DNA from: Nanobdellota archaeon | GTDB taxonomy: Archaea > Nanobdellota > Nanobdellia > Woesearchaeales > GW2011-AR9 | DNA: 8,978 nt | NCBI GenBank assembly: GCA_030695605.1 | Contig: JAUYQE010000081.1 | Coordinates: 1-8,978 of the forward strand | Direction of reading: 5' to 3' | Shown: piece after piece, positions 1 through 4,603 of the stretch | Layout of the letters: every line of letters starts with the position of its first letter | Numbering within the stretch: the stretch's first letter is position 1 | Notes under the pieces: generated by a model | Databases searched by the model: none | What the model was told of the DNA's origin: nothing | What the model saw: the letters and a program-made list of their open reading frames with translations, nothing else | Translations under genes and position numbers: made by a program

Positions 1-1
1 A

Positions 2-229
2 GAATATGCAGATATTGTGTATGCCCAGCTCTTGGAAACGTATAATCGAACGATGGGAATGGGTTTCTTTTCAAGAGGGAAGACCAATACGGATGAACTG
101 CGGGCGTTGTTTGTGCACGATCTTAACTGCGACTCGAACGCGGGTGGCAGCGGCGGCTTGAACTATGGCGGCTCGTTCCTCCGGGTAGCCCCGTCGTCGT
201 CGGAGGCGCCCGCAGGGCGCCGCGCGTAA
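2..229 (+). CDS. DGR target protein, C-terminal part carrying the variable region (5' end outside window)
   Basis: This is the end of the protein diversified by the retroelement. The reading frame is open from base 2, so the gene almost certainly begins upstream; a GTG at 17 is in frame but need not be the start. The fragment has a GFFSRG segment, then LRALFVHDLN, then an Asn/Gly/Ser-rich stretch (DSNAGGSGGLNYGGSF) and a short tail ending RRA. This order (F-x-x-R-G, a short linker, a hydrophobic strand, variable residues, GSF/GFR-like end) resembles the C-type-lectin/FGE-like fold that displays diversified residues in known DGR targets; the fold assignment is inference. Variable residues map exactly to TR AAY codons: of 12 such codons, nine have changed (to Asp, Cys, Asp, Gly, Ser, Gly, Gly, Tyr, Gly) and three remain Asn. 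The last 12 codons are GC-rich and contain a hairpin. What it binds, and whether it is exported, cannot be told from this fragment. Confidence 0.8.
   Translation, partial: EYADIVYAQLLETYNRTMGMGFFSRGKTNTDELRALFVHDLNCDSNAGGSGGLNYGGSFLRVAPSSSEAPAGRRA
100..193 (+). repeat. DGR variable repeat (VR)
   Basis: This segment aligns without gaps to the template repeat at an offset of 364 bp. From 100 to 191, 75 of 92 positions are identical. The 17 differences are at 119, 128, 129, 131, 143, 144, 150, 152, 153, 155, 156, 164, 167, 168, 184, 185 and 188, and each faces an A in the TR: 15 became G and 2 became T. None of the 63 non-A template positions has changed. Positions 192-193 (C and G facing A A) may extend it to 19 of 19, after which homology ends. 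The A-free 15-nt block 169-183 is identical to TR 533-547 and is the natural candidate for the initiation-of-mutagenic-homing (IMH) element. Confidence 0.95.
205..221 (+). promoter_or_regulatory. GC-rich hairpin downstream of VR (probable homing hairpin)
   Basis: GGCGCCC (205-211), a GCA loop and GGGCGCC (215-221) form a perfect 7-bp stem, starting about 14 bp after the VR/TR homology ends and still inside the target coding sequence. In the Bordetella phage DGR and relatives, a GC-rich hairpin or cruciform a few bases after the IMH site stimulates mutagenic homing. Position, stem length and GC content fit; the function here is inferred. The TR has no counterpart, as expected for a recipient-specific signal. 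A rho-independent-like terminator is a less likely alternative, because the stem ends before the stop codon. Confidence 0.6.
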
Positions 230-242
230 TTTCTCTTTTTTT
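230..242 (+). terminator. T-rich stretch after target gene stop, possible archaeal terminator
   Basis: Directly after the TAA at 227-229 comes a pyrimidine tract with seven consecutive T (236-242). Archaeal RNA polymerase commonly stops at such oligo-T tracts without needing a hairpin. A second T-rich tract lies at about 265-295. No functional evidence beyond composition and position. Confidence 0.35.
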
Positions 243-299
243 ACGAAGAAAAAGTGGTGGCAAACATTTTTATTCTCTTTCTCGCTTCTCTTTTACCGA

Positions 300-580
300 G
301 CCTGGCGTTATCGCTAAGCAGATAACGAATAAGGCTTGGGCTACACGCCCTTCCGCTACGGTTGTTCATTGAACAATCATAAAATTCAACCTCAACGGAA
401 ACGTCGGGGTGGTGATGCGAAAGGCTGGCAGAAATGCAGGTAACAGCGCGAAGGGCTACTGGGGCGGGCGTTGTTTGTGCACAATCTTAACAACAACTCG
501 AACGCGAATGGCAACAACAACTTGAACAATAACGGCTCGTTCCTCCGAATAACCCAAGCCCTAAGGCTTTTGACCTTTTC
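300..580 (+). ncRNA. Probable DGR template RNA region (TR plus flanking structured leader)
   Basis: DGRs transcribe the TR with flanking sequence as an RNA that the reverse transcriptase copies; the ends given here are approximate. The 234-nt gap between target gene and TR holds no convincing gene but does hold structure: a perfect stem CGTTATC/GATAACG (306-312 with 321-327, 8-nt loop), a tight inverted repeat TTGTTCA/TGAACAA near 362-376, and GGCTTGGG (333-340), which is exactly complementary to CCCAAGCC (553-560) at the 3' edge of the TR. No accessory (Avd-type) protein gene is visible between target and RT. A T-rich segment at 267-274 could serve as a weak TATA box, but I cannot fix a promoter. 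Confidence 0.45.
464..557 (+). repeat. DGR template repeat (TR)
   Basis: This is the donor copy of the VR at 100-193. It carries 29 adenines in the 92 aligned bases, mostly as AAC/AAT codons when read in the VR frame (12 such codons in about 25), the signature of a template in which AAY codons give the widest residue choice under A-to-N mutagenesis. In that frame it would encode ALFVHNLNNNSNANGNNNLN and then NNGSFLRIT, but the frame is closed by a TAA at 441-443 just upstream, so it is a template and not a gene. Its 3' flank holds AAGCC (556-560) and GGCTT (565-569), a small stem with a 4-nt loop. Confidence 0.95.
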
Positions 581-594
581 CCCGAAGAAGCACG
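580..594 (+). repeat. Target site duplication, left copy (15 bp)
   Basis: CCCCGAAGAAGCACG at 580-594 is repeated perfectly at 1704-1718, on the other side of the insertion sequence. One further matching T on the right makes the exact boundary ambiguous by one base; choosing 15 bp gives the element TG...CA ends. Duplications up to about 15 bp are known for the IS481 family but are too long for typical IS3 elements. Confidence 0.9.
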
Positions 595-622
595 TGTTCA
601 ATTTCAAAATTAGTTCACACTT
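595..622 (+). repeat. IS terminal inverted repeat, left
   Basis: The left terminus begins TGTTCAATTTCAAAATTAGT. Compared with the inverted right end it matches at 22 of 28 positions, the longest block being AATTAGTTC followed by CAC. Confidence 0.8.
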
Positions 623-665
623 TCTTTTTAAATAAGCCATGATCTCCCTATATGGGTGATGTTTT

Positions 666-1528
666 ATGGCTAAATTAACGGAAAAAAAAGAAAGTGGATT
701 GTCCAGCAATTTCGTGCTGGACGAGGTGCGACGTCTATAGCTAGAATTCAGAGAATAAGCCGGCGAATGGTCTATAAGCTAATCGCCAAACACAAGCAAT
801 ATGGAGAATGGGCTTACAAATCGAAAACGGCAGGAAGACCAAAGCAACCTATTAATCCCATTTTTGTACAAAAAGTCATTCAAATCCGCAAAGAAGATGA
901 CTATGGGGGCGAAAAAATACACCACGTCCTTAAGCAAGAAGGGTTTGCCGTTTCCCAACGGCAAATTCAACGAATTCTTGATGAACAAGGCTTAACCGAG
1001 CCTTGTGAGAAGAGGCGAGGACAACGCAAATATGTTCGCTACCAATGGCCTATTTCAAATTACATGTGGCATTGCGATTGGAGTGTATACGACGATAAGC
1101 AATATTGCGCATTTATTGACGATCGCAGCCGAAAAATTATGGCTGCGGGTGTGTTCTCAAATGCGACAAAGGAGAACACACTGTTTGTATTCTATCAAGC
1201 AATGCTAAATAATGAAGTATGTCCCGTGATTGTGCTGAGTGATAAGGGAAGCCAGTTCTTTGCCAATGTCAAGAACAAGCAGGGAGAGCGAGCATTATCG
1301 GAGTTTGAGCAAGAACTCAATGCCATTAGCATTGAACTTTGGACGTCTCGGAGAAACCATCCTCAAACCAATGGCAAGATGGAAAAGTGGTTTGACACCA
1401 TGAAAAAGAGGAAGAGAAAACACCCCAAAGAAACGCTGCAGGAGTTCGTGAAATGGTACAACGAAAAGAGGATACACCATGCGTTAGAGTTCAGAACACC
1501 GGAAGAAGTGTATCAAGAAAAACTGTGA
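666..1528 (+). CDS. IS481-like DDE transposase, needs a -1 frameshift at an A8 run
   Basis: Transposase that cuts and joins the IS ends. The natural start is the ATG at 666, preceded by the archaeal-type Shine-Dalgarno GGTGAT (655-660). That frame stops at 738 after MAKLTEKK. A -1 slip in the eight-A run 682-689 joins it to the long frame and restores a helix-turn-helix N-terminus (RKWIVQQFRAGRGATSIARI and onward) before the unshifted ORF, which starts at an ATG at 767 (253 aa). The joined product is about 287 aa, normal for IS481. In the 253-aa numbering the rve catalytic core shows D104 (HCDWS), D159 (VLSDKGSQF) and E206 (NGKMEKW), all present, with 46 residues between the second D and E. 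The C-terminus HHALEFRTPEEVY is typical. The A-run may be programmed slippage (A AAA AAA G), a disabling mutation or a homopolymer sequencing error; sequence alone cannot decide. Confidence 0.8.
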
Positions 1529-1675
1529 ACCAATTTCGAAATTGAGAACTAATTTCGGAGTTGGACGTTTCTACGACGAGAAACGCCAAAATAATGTCGA
1601 AATTAGTTCACAAAATAAAAGGGATAAGAGAGGTGTTTTCATTTTTAAACTTTAAAAAGCAATTATATTCTCTAG
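1529..1675 (+). repeat. IS right subterminal region with extra end-like motifs
   Basis: After the transposase stop there is no gene. A 12-bp palindrome AATTTCGAAATT (1532-1543) is followed by GAGAACTAATTTCGGA (1544-1559), nearly the same as GAGAACTAATTACGGA in the right terminal repeat. Then TCGAAATTAGTTCACAA (1596-1612), in the opposite orientation, resembles the left end TCAAAATTAGTTCACAC. These may be extra transposase binding sites or remains of a second, nested end. A-T-rich segments near 1641-1669 could act as TATA-like elements reading out toward the RT. Confidence 0.6.
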
Positions 1676-1703
1676 AAGTGAGAACTAATTACGGAATTAT
1701 ACA
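1676..1703 (-). repeat. IS terminal inverted repeat, right
   Basis: Read on the minus strand it begins TGTATAATTCCGTAATTAGT and matches the left end at 22 of 28 positions. On the plus strand its tip AATTATACA lies about 20 nt before the RT start codon and resembles a TATA box. Confidence 0.8.
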
Positions 1704-1718
1704 CCCCGAAGAAGCACG
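1704..1718 (+). repeat. Target site duplication, right copy (15 bp)
   Basis: Perfect copy of 580-594. It lies directly before the RT gene (one T, then ATG at 1720), so the sequence immediately upstream of the RT start was regenerated by the duplication. Confidence 0.9.
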
Positions 1719-1719
1719 T

Positions 1720-2865
1720 ATGGCTGATGATCTCTATGTTCGGCTTTGTTCTTATGAAAATCTCTTCTTTGCGTACCAGAAAGCTCGCCAAGGCAAGACC
1801 CAGAAAGACTATGTCATCGAATTTGAAAGAAAACTGAAAGATAATCTTCTCCAGCTGCGCTCTGAACTGCTCCTCCATGCGTATCGCCCCCAGCCACTCC
1901 AGACGTTTATCATCCGTGATCCCAAGACCCGAAAAATCAGCAAATCGGCTTTCCGGGATAGAATTGTTCATCATGCTTTATGCAATCTCATTGCCCCCCT
2001 TTTCGAGAAGGATTTCATTTACGACTCTTTCGCCAATAGAAAGGGGAAAGGCACGCTGAAAGCTATAGAGCGGTTTGAATCTTTTCGGCGGAGAGCCTCC
2101 AAAAATAACACTCGGCGGGTATTTGTTCTCAAAGCGGACATCAAAAAGTACTTTGAGAATGTTCATCATTCCCTTTTGTTGGAAGTCGTAAAACGGAAAG
2201 TTTCAGACAAAAAGGTTCTCTGGCTCATCAAAGCCATTCTCGCAAATCATAAGACTGATGAACAAGGGAAAGGCATGCCTTTGGGGAACCTTACTTCACA
2301 ATTTTTCGCTAATGTGTACCTCAACGAATTAGACCACTACGCCAAACATCGGTTGCCCGCCAAATATTACCTTCGCTACGTCGACGATTTTGTGATTCTC
2401 CATGAATCTCCATCGGTATTACAAAAGTGCCTAAAAGAAATTAGCCTCTTCCTGTGCAAGAGCCTAGCTTTGGAGCTTCATCCCCAAAAATCAAAGATTA
2501 TTCCCTTATCGAGAGGGGTCGATTTTCTCGGGATGCGTATTTTTCCCCATCATAAGCTTCTCAAAAGCAAAAATCTCCGGAAGTTTCGGAAGAAACTTAC
2601 TTTCCTTAATGAAGAGTTCGAAAAAGGCTTTACCGGCTATGACAACATCTACGATTTTCTGGAAGGCTGGATTGCTTGTGCTAAAAAAGCTGACACCCAT
2701 CATCTGCGGAAGAACTTTTTGCTCCGATTTAACGAGAGATTTGCCGGAGAAGTTTCCACCAAAGAGTTTTATCGCTTGCGAAAAGAATATTCCCACGGCA
2801 GGGAACGCGGTATGTTCTTTCCTACTCCACCACCCTTTCCGCATGCGGCACTTTCTGCACAATAA
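1720..2865 (+). CDS. DGR reverse transcriptase
   Basis: Copies the TR RNA into cDNA with errors at adenines, which then replaces the VR. Starting at the ATG at 1720 (MADDLYVRLCSYENL) it is 381 aa, normal for DGR enzymes. Fingers and palm motifs appear in order: SKSAFRDRIVHHAL (about residues 75-87), DFIYDSFANRKGKGT (98-112), the first catalytic aspartate in KADIKKYF (D140), GMPLGNLTSQ (185-194), the catalytic YVDD (220-223) and GVDFLGMRI (266-274). The LGNLTSQ form replaces the QGxxxSP of group II intron RTs and is a DGR hallmark; no maturase or endonuclease domain follows. The frame stays open upstream to a TTG at 1561, but those 53 codons lie within the IS and are taken as spurious. The final ~14 codons overlap, on the opposite strand, the end of the DUF424 gene, so the original C-terminus may have been altered. 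Confidence 0.93.
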   Translation: MADDLYVRLCSYENLFFAYQKARQGKTQKDYVIEFERKLKDNLLQLRSELLLHAYRPQPLQTFIIRDPKTRKISKSAFRDRIVHHALCNLIAPLFEKDFIYDSFANRKGKGTLKAIERFESFRRRASKNNTRRVFVLKADIKKYFENVHHSLLLEVVKRKVSDKKVLWLIKAILANHKTDEQGKGMPLGNLTSQFFANVYLNELDHYAKHRLPAKYYLRYVDDFVILHESPSVLQKCLKEISLFLCKSLALELHPQKSKIIPLSRGVDFLGMRIFPHHKLLKSKNLRKFRKKLTFLNEEFEKGFTGYDNIYDFLEGWIACAKKADTHHLRKNFLLRFNERFAGEVSTKEFYRLRKEYSHGRERGMFFPTPPPFPHAALSAQ

Positions 2866-3118
2866 GAATGCTTCGTTCGTCGACCAAGCCCAGCTCCACG
2901 CCCAGCTGCACCGCTTCTTTCCCCGTCAGATGCACGTAGCGGGCTTCGGGGATAAGCCTCTCCACATCTGCTTTTTCCATCTCTTCTCCTTTATAGAAAG
3001 AGTTCGCCAAATCAAGCTGCACGTTTCCATCCGTAAAAACCTTGCCGAAGACCGCTTTGTCCGTTACCACCAGCAGCAGCCCCCGGGGCGTTTCTTTTTT
3101 AGCCACAATAAAAGTCAT
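2822..3118 (-). CDS. DUF424 family protein (conserved archaeal, function unknown)
   Basis: A 98-aa protein beginning MTFIVAKKETPRGLLLVVTD, with the FGKVFTDGNVQLDL and FYKGE segments expected of the small archaeal DUF424 family; recognition is by pattern and not by search. I chose the ATG at 3118 because GAGGTGG (complement of 3128-3134) lies about 10 nt upstream and overlaps the stop of the preceding aIF2 beta gene. A GTG at 3136 would add six residues (MRWSFS). The gap of 14 bp to aIF2 beta implies one mRNA. Linkage with aIF2 beta suggests a translation-related role, but no biochemical function is assignable. Its 3' end overlaps the RT gene by 44 bp, tail to tail. Confidence 0.75.
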   Translation of the reverse strand: MTFIVAKKETPRGLLLVVTDKAVFGKVFTDGNVQLDLANSFYKGEEMEKADVERLIPEARYVHLTGKEAVQLGVELGLVDERSILIVQKVPHAERVVE

Positions 3119-3132
3119 AGAAAAACTCCACC

Positions 3133-3540
3133 TCACAGCCTTTTCACCGGGCGCTTGGCGCCGCAGGCCTGGCAGTGCAGGAAAGTGATCCCTTTCTCTT
3201 CTATAAGCTGCGTATCTGGCTTACTGCATTCCGAGCAGTACACAAAGTCGCTGGCATATTTCTTAATTTTATTGTTAATAATGGAAGCAGGAATTTTGGC
3301 TCCAAAAATTGTCAATTCCCCAGAGAACTTTCCCGGGGTAGCGAGCTCTCGCAGCAGATATTTGAGGAGATGCTGAGGTTCTCTTCCCAGATCTTTGGCC
3401 ATTTTTTTGATGTTACTTAAAATAGTCTTATTTCCTTCCAAATGGCCACGCACTTTCTCCAGAACAAACCGGTCCGAGCCCCCCAGCTGTTCGGGCAGCT
3501 CTTCTTCCGCTTTCTTAAGGAGCGCTTCATAATCATCCAT
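3133..3540 (-). CDS. Translation initiation factor aIF2, beta subunit
   Basis: The beta subunit of the archaeal initiator-tRNA-binding factor aIF2 (alpha-beta-gamma). The 135-aa length is usual for archaea. An N-terminal helix (residues 1-20, for binding the gamma subunit) leads to the core alpha-beta domain (about 22-95) with GNKTILSNIKKMAKDLGREP and LLKYLLRELATPGKFSGE, then a C-terminal zinc ribbon with C102-x2-C105 and C123-x2-C126, all four cysteines present. It is first in a leftward pair with the DUF424 gene. A TATA-like ATTTATAAAG-type box (3561-3570) centred about 25 nt before the ATG suggests a leaderless or nearly leaderless transcript. Nothing looks unusual. Confidence 0.93.
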   Translation of the reverse strand: MDDYEALLKKAEEELPEQLGGSDRFVLEKVRGHLEGNKTILSNIKKMAKDLGREPQHLLKYLLRELATPGKFSGELTIFGAKIPASIINNKIKKYASDFVYCSECSKPDTQLIEEKGITFLHCQACGAKRPVKRL

Positions 3541-3560
3541 GAGCCTTTTTCTGCCTTTTT

Positions 3561-3570
3561 CTTTATAAAG
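3561..3570 (-). promoter_or_regulatory. TATA box for aIF2 beta
   Basis: CTTTATAAAG, its own reverse complement, is centred about 25 nt upstream of the aIF2 beta ATG (3540). Archaeal TATA boxes sit about 26-30 bp before the start site, so transcription should begin at or just before the ATG. Confidence 0.6.
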
Positions 3571-3597
3571 GTTGAGGAGAAAAAGATGTACCCCAGA

Positions 3598-3662
3598 GAA
3601 AGGTTTAAATAGATTTTATTCTTTATAAACGATAATCCATTTTAAAAAATAAAAAAGAGGTG
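3598..3662 (+). promoter_or_regulatory. Promoter and ribosome binding site for the small membrane protein gene
   Basis: GAAAGG followed by TTTAAATA (3598-3611) looks like a BRE plus TATA box. A second candidate, CTTTATAAAC, is at 3621-3630. GAGGTG (3657-3662) is a good Shine-Dalgarno 5 nt before the ATG at 3668, so this mRNA should have a leader, unlike several neighbours. The same 13-mer GAAAGGTTTAAAT occurs in front of the TFE gene. Confidence 0.6.
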
Positions 3663-3667
3663 TCCGC

Positions 3668-3877
3668 ATGCCAGCTTTAGAATTAGCCGAAGTCATTCTT
3701 GCCGTAATCATCGGAACGCTTTTTGCGATCGTGTATTCGTTGCGGGTGTTAATTCTCCTGGAACGCCGGGTAGCGTCCATGGAATCCAATATCCAGCGGC
3801 TGACCCAGAGGGTTCTGAAAGAAGAGACTATCATCGAAAAAGTCGTTGCCGGGCGCAAAGGGCGCCGCAGAAAGTAA
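3668..3877 (+). CDS. Small membrane protein, one transmembrane helix, coiled coil and basic tail
   Basis: A 69-aa protein I cannot name. Residues about 5-31 form one hydrophobic helix (LAEVILAVIIGTLFAIVYSL), followed by an amphipathic stretch with heptad-like spacing (LERRVASMESNIQRLTQRVL, about 31-50) and a strongly basic end (AGRKGRRRK). By the positive-inside rule the basic C-terminus should be cytoplasmic. It has a clear Shine-Dalgarno, is transcribed divergently from aIF2 beta, and ends 4 bp before the convergent TFE stop codon. The good start signals and tight packing between genes support a real gene. A membrane tether or scaffold role is possible but speculative. Confidence 0.75.
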   Translation: MPALELAEVILAVIIGTLFAIVYSLRVLILLERRVASMESNIQRLTQRVLKEETIIEKVVAGRKGRRRK

Positions 3878-3881
3878 AGCG

Positions 3882-4544
3882 TTATTTTCGAGAAGCCACT
3901 TTTGGTGATCGTGCTAAAGCCTTCTTGATTATTTTTTTTCCTTTCGGCATTTTCTTCTTTGCCGGCTTTATGCTTTTAGCTTTCTTTTTTCCTGCTTTTC
4001 TCTCCATTCTGCTTCTTCCTTCTTTTTTCTCTTCTTCCATCTCGCTCCGTAGCTCTTCTTGAATTTCCCCTATTTTTTTGCGGATTTCCCGAATCTTAGG
4101 CTCATTTTCATCCTGGCCAAGCAGCGAGCCGCATTCCGAGCAGTGAAACTCCAGCTCCAAAGCCTGGTCAAAAGTCAGGCGCGTGCAGCGCGACGGGCAG
4201 ATGAAAAAAAGCTCTTTGCACTCTGTTTCCAGGCGTTCCTGCAGGCGATTTAATAATTCTTTTTTCCATTTCTGATGCTCAAACTTGATATGCTCGGGCA
4301 GGAGTTTCCAGTAATAGATATACCAGCCTTTTTCTTTGTCTTTCTTGCGGTGAAAGCCCACTAAATTGTAATTATAGAGAACATACAGCATCTTGCGGAC
4401 AATCTTGATATCTTTCTTGATTTTCTTTGCCAAATCGAACTCAGAAATGTTTTCTTTCTCTTTCAGCTGGCTCACGAGGCTCAGGCCTTCTTCGCCGAGA
4501 ATTCTGACGACAACATCGTCTATTTTTTTCTTGGTGAGGCGCAT
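3882..4544 (-). CDS. tfe: Transcription initiation factor E, alpha subunit (TFE), with lysine-rich tail
   Basis: Archaeal TFE helps TBP and TFB open promoter DNA and stabilises the RNA polymerase open complex. The N-terminal extended winged helix spans about residues 5-90 (ISEFDLAKKIKKDIKIVRKM, then YNYNLVGFHRKKDKEKGWYIYYWKL). A zinc ribbon follows, with C116-x3-C120 and C135-x2-C138 (FICPSRCTRLTFDQALELEF, then HCSECGSLL). Residues 150-172 look like a charged helix. The last ~48 residues (173-220) are an unusual Lys/Arg/Ala/Pro-rich tail (KAGKKKAKSIKPAKKKMPKG and onward), reminiscent of histone H1 tails; typical archaeal TFE of about 170-190 aa lacks it. No Shine-Dalgarno is evident before the ATG. 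The gene ends 4 bp from the end of the convergent membrane protein gene. Confidence 0.92.
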   Translation of the reverse strand: MRLTKKKIDDVVVRILGEEGLSLVSQLKEKENISEFDLAKKIKKDIKIVRKMLYVLYNYNLVGFHRKKDKEKGWYIYYWKLLPEHIKFEHQKWKKELLNRLQERLETECKELFFICPSRCTRLTFDQALELEFHCSECGSLLGQDENEPKIREIRKKIGEIQEELRSEMEEEKKEGRSRMERKAGKKKAKSIKPAKKKMPKGKKIIKKALARSPKVASRK

Positions 4545-4590
4545 TTTAGGGGGAGGGTGTAGCAGCTTAACTATTTTTTCGTTAAAAAGG

Positions 4591-4603
4591 ATTTAAACCT
4601 TTC
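4591..4603 (-). promoter_or_regulatory. BRE/TATA promoter of TFE
   Basis: On the minus strand this reads GAAAGGTTTAAAT: an A-rich BRE followed by a TTTAAAT TATA box, centred about 50 nt before the TFE ATG, implying a leader of roughly 20-25 nt. It is identical over 13 nt to the promoter element at 3598-3610. Confidence 0.6.

Larger units (their letters stand above)
595..1703 (+). mobile_element. IS481-like insertion sequence, 1,109 bp, inserted between DGR TR and RT
   Basis: The element starts TGTTCAATTT and ends AATTATACA, bounded by a perfect 15-bp direct repeat. The outer 28 bp of the two ends match as inverted repeats at 22 positions (595-622 against the complement of 1676-1703), with a shared core AATTAGTTC. 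It encodes one DDE transposase on the plus strand. Size, TG...CA termini, a single rve-type transposase with an N-terminal helix-turn-helix and the long target duplication together point to the IS481 family; the family name is by resemblance. The last 175 bp hold no gene but several extra copies of the end motif. The insertion point is one base before the RT start codon. Confidence 0.85.

Noticed and set aside
392..709. 105-aa open frame on the minus strand across the TR
   Set aside because: It is antisense to the template repeat and runs into the IS; composition is Leu/Phe-rich as expected from reversing AAC codons, and it has no recognisable domain.
767..1528. IS3-family OrfB
   Set aside because: The core is of the same rve type, but the 15-bp target duplication, the single HTH-containing transposase frame and the TG...CA ends fit IS481 better.
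1561..1719. N-terminal 53 codons in frame with the RT
   Set aside because: They start at a TTG without a clear ribosome binding site and lie wholly within the insertion sequence and target duplication; the ATG at 1720 gives a normal RT length.
1720..2865. Group II intron or retron reverse transcriptase
   Set aside because: No maturase or endonuclease domain, the LGNLTSQ motif is DGR-type, and a matching TR/VR pair with adenine-specific differences lies next to it.
2609..3376. 255-aa plus-strand open frame
   Set aside because: It is a shadow of the RT 3' end and of the DUF424 and aIF2 beta genes on the other strand, all of which are clearly real.
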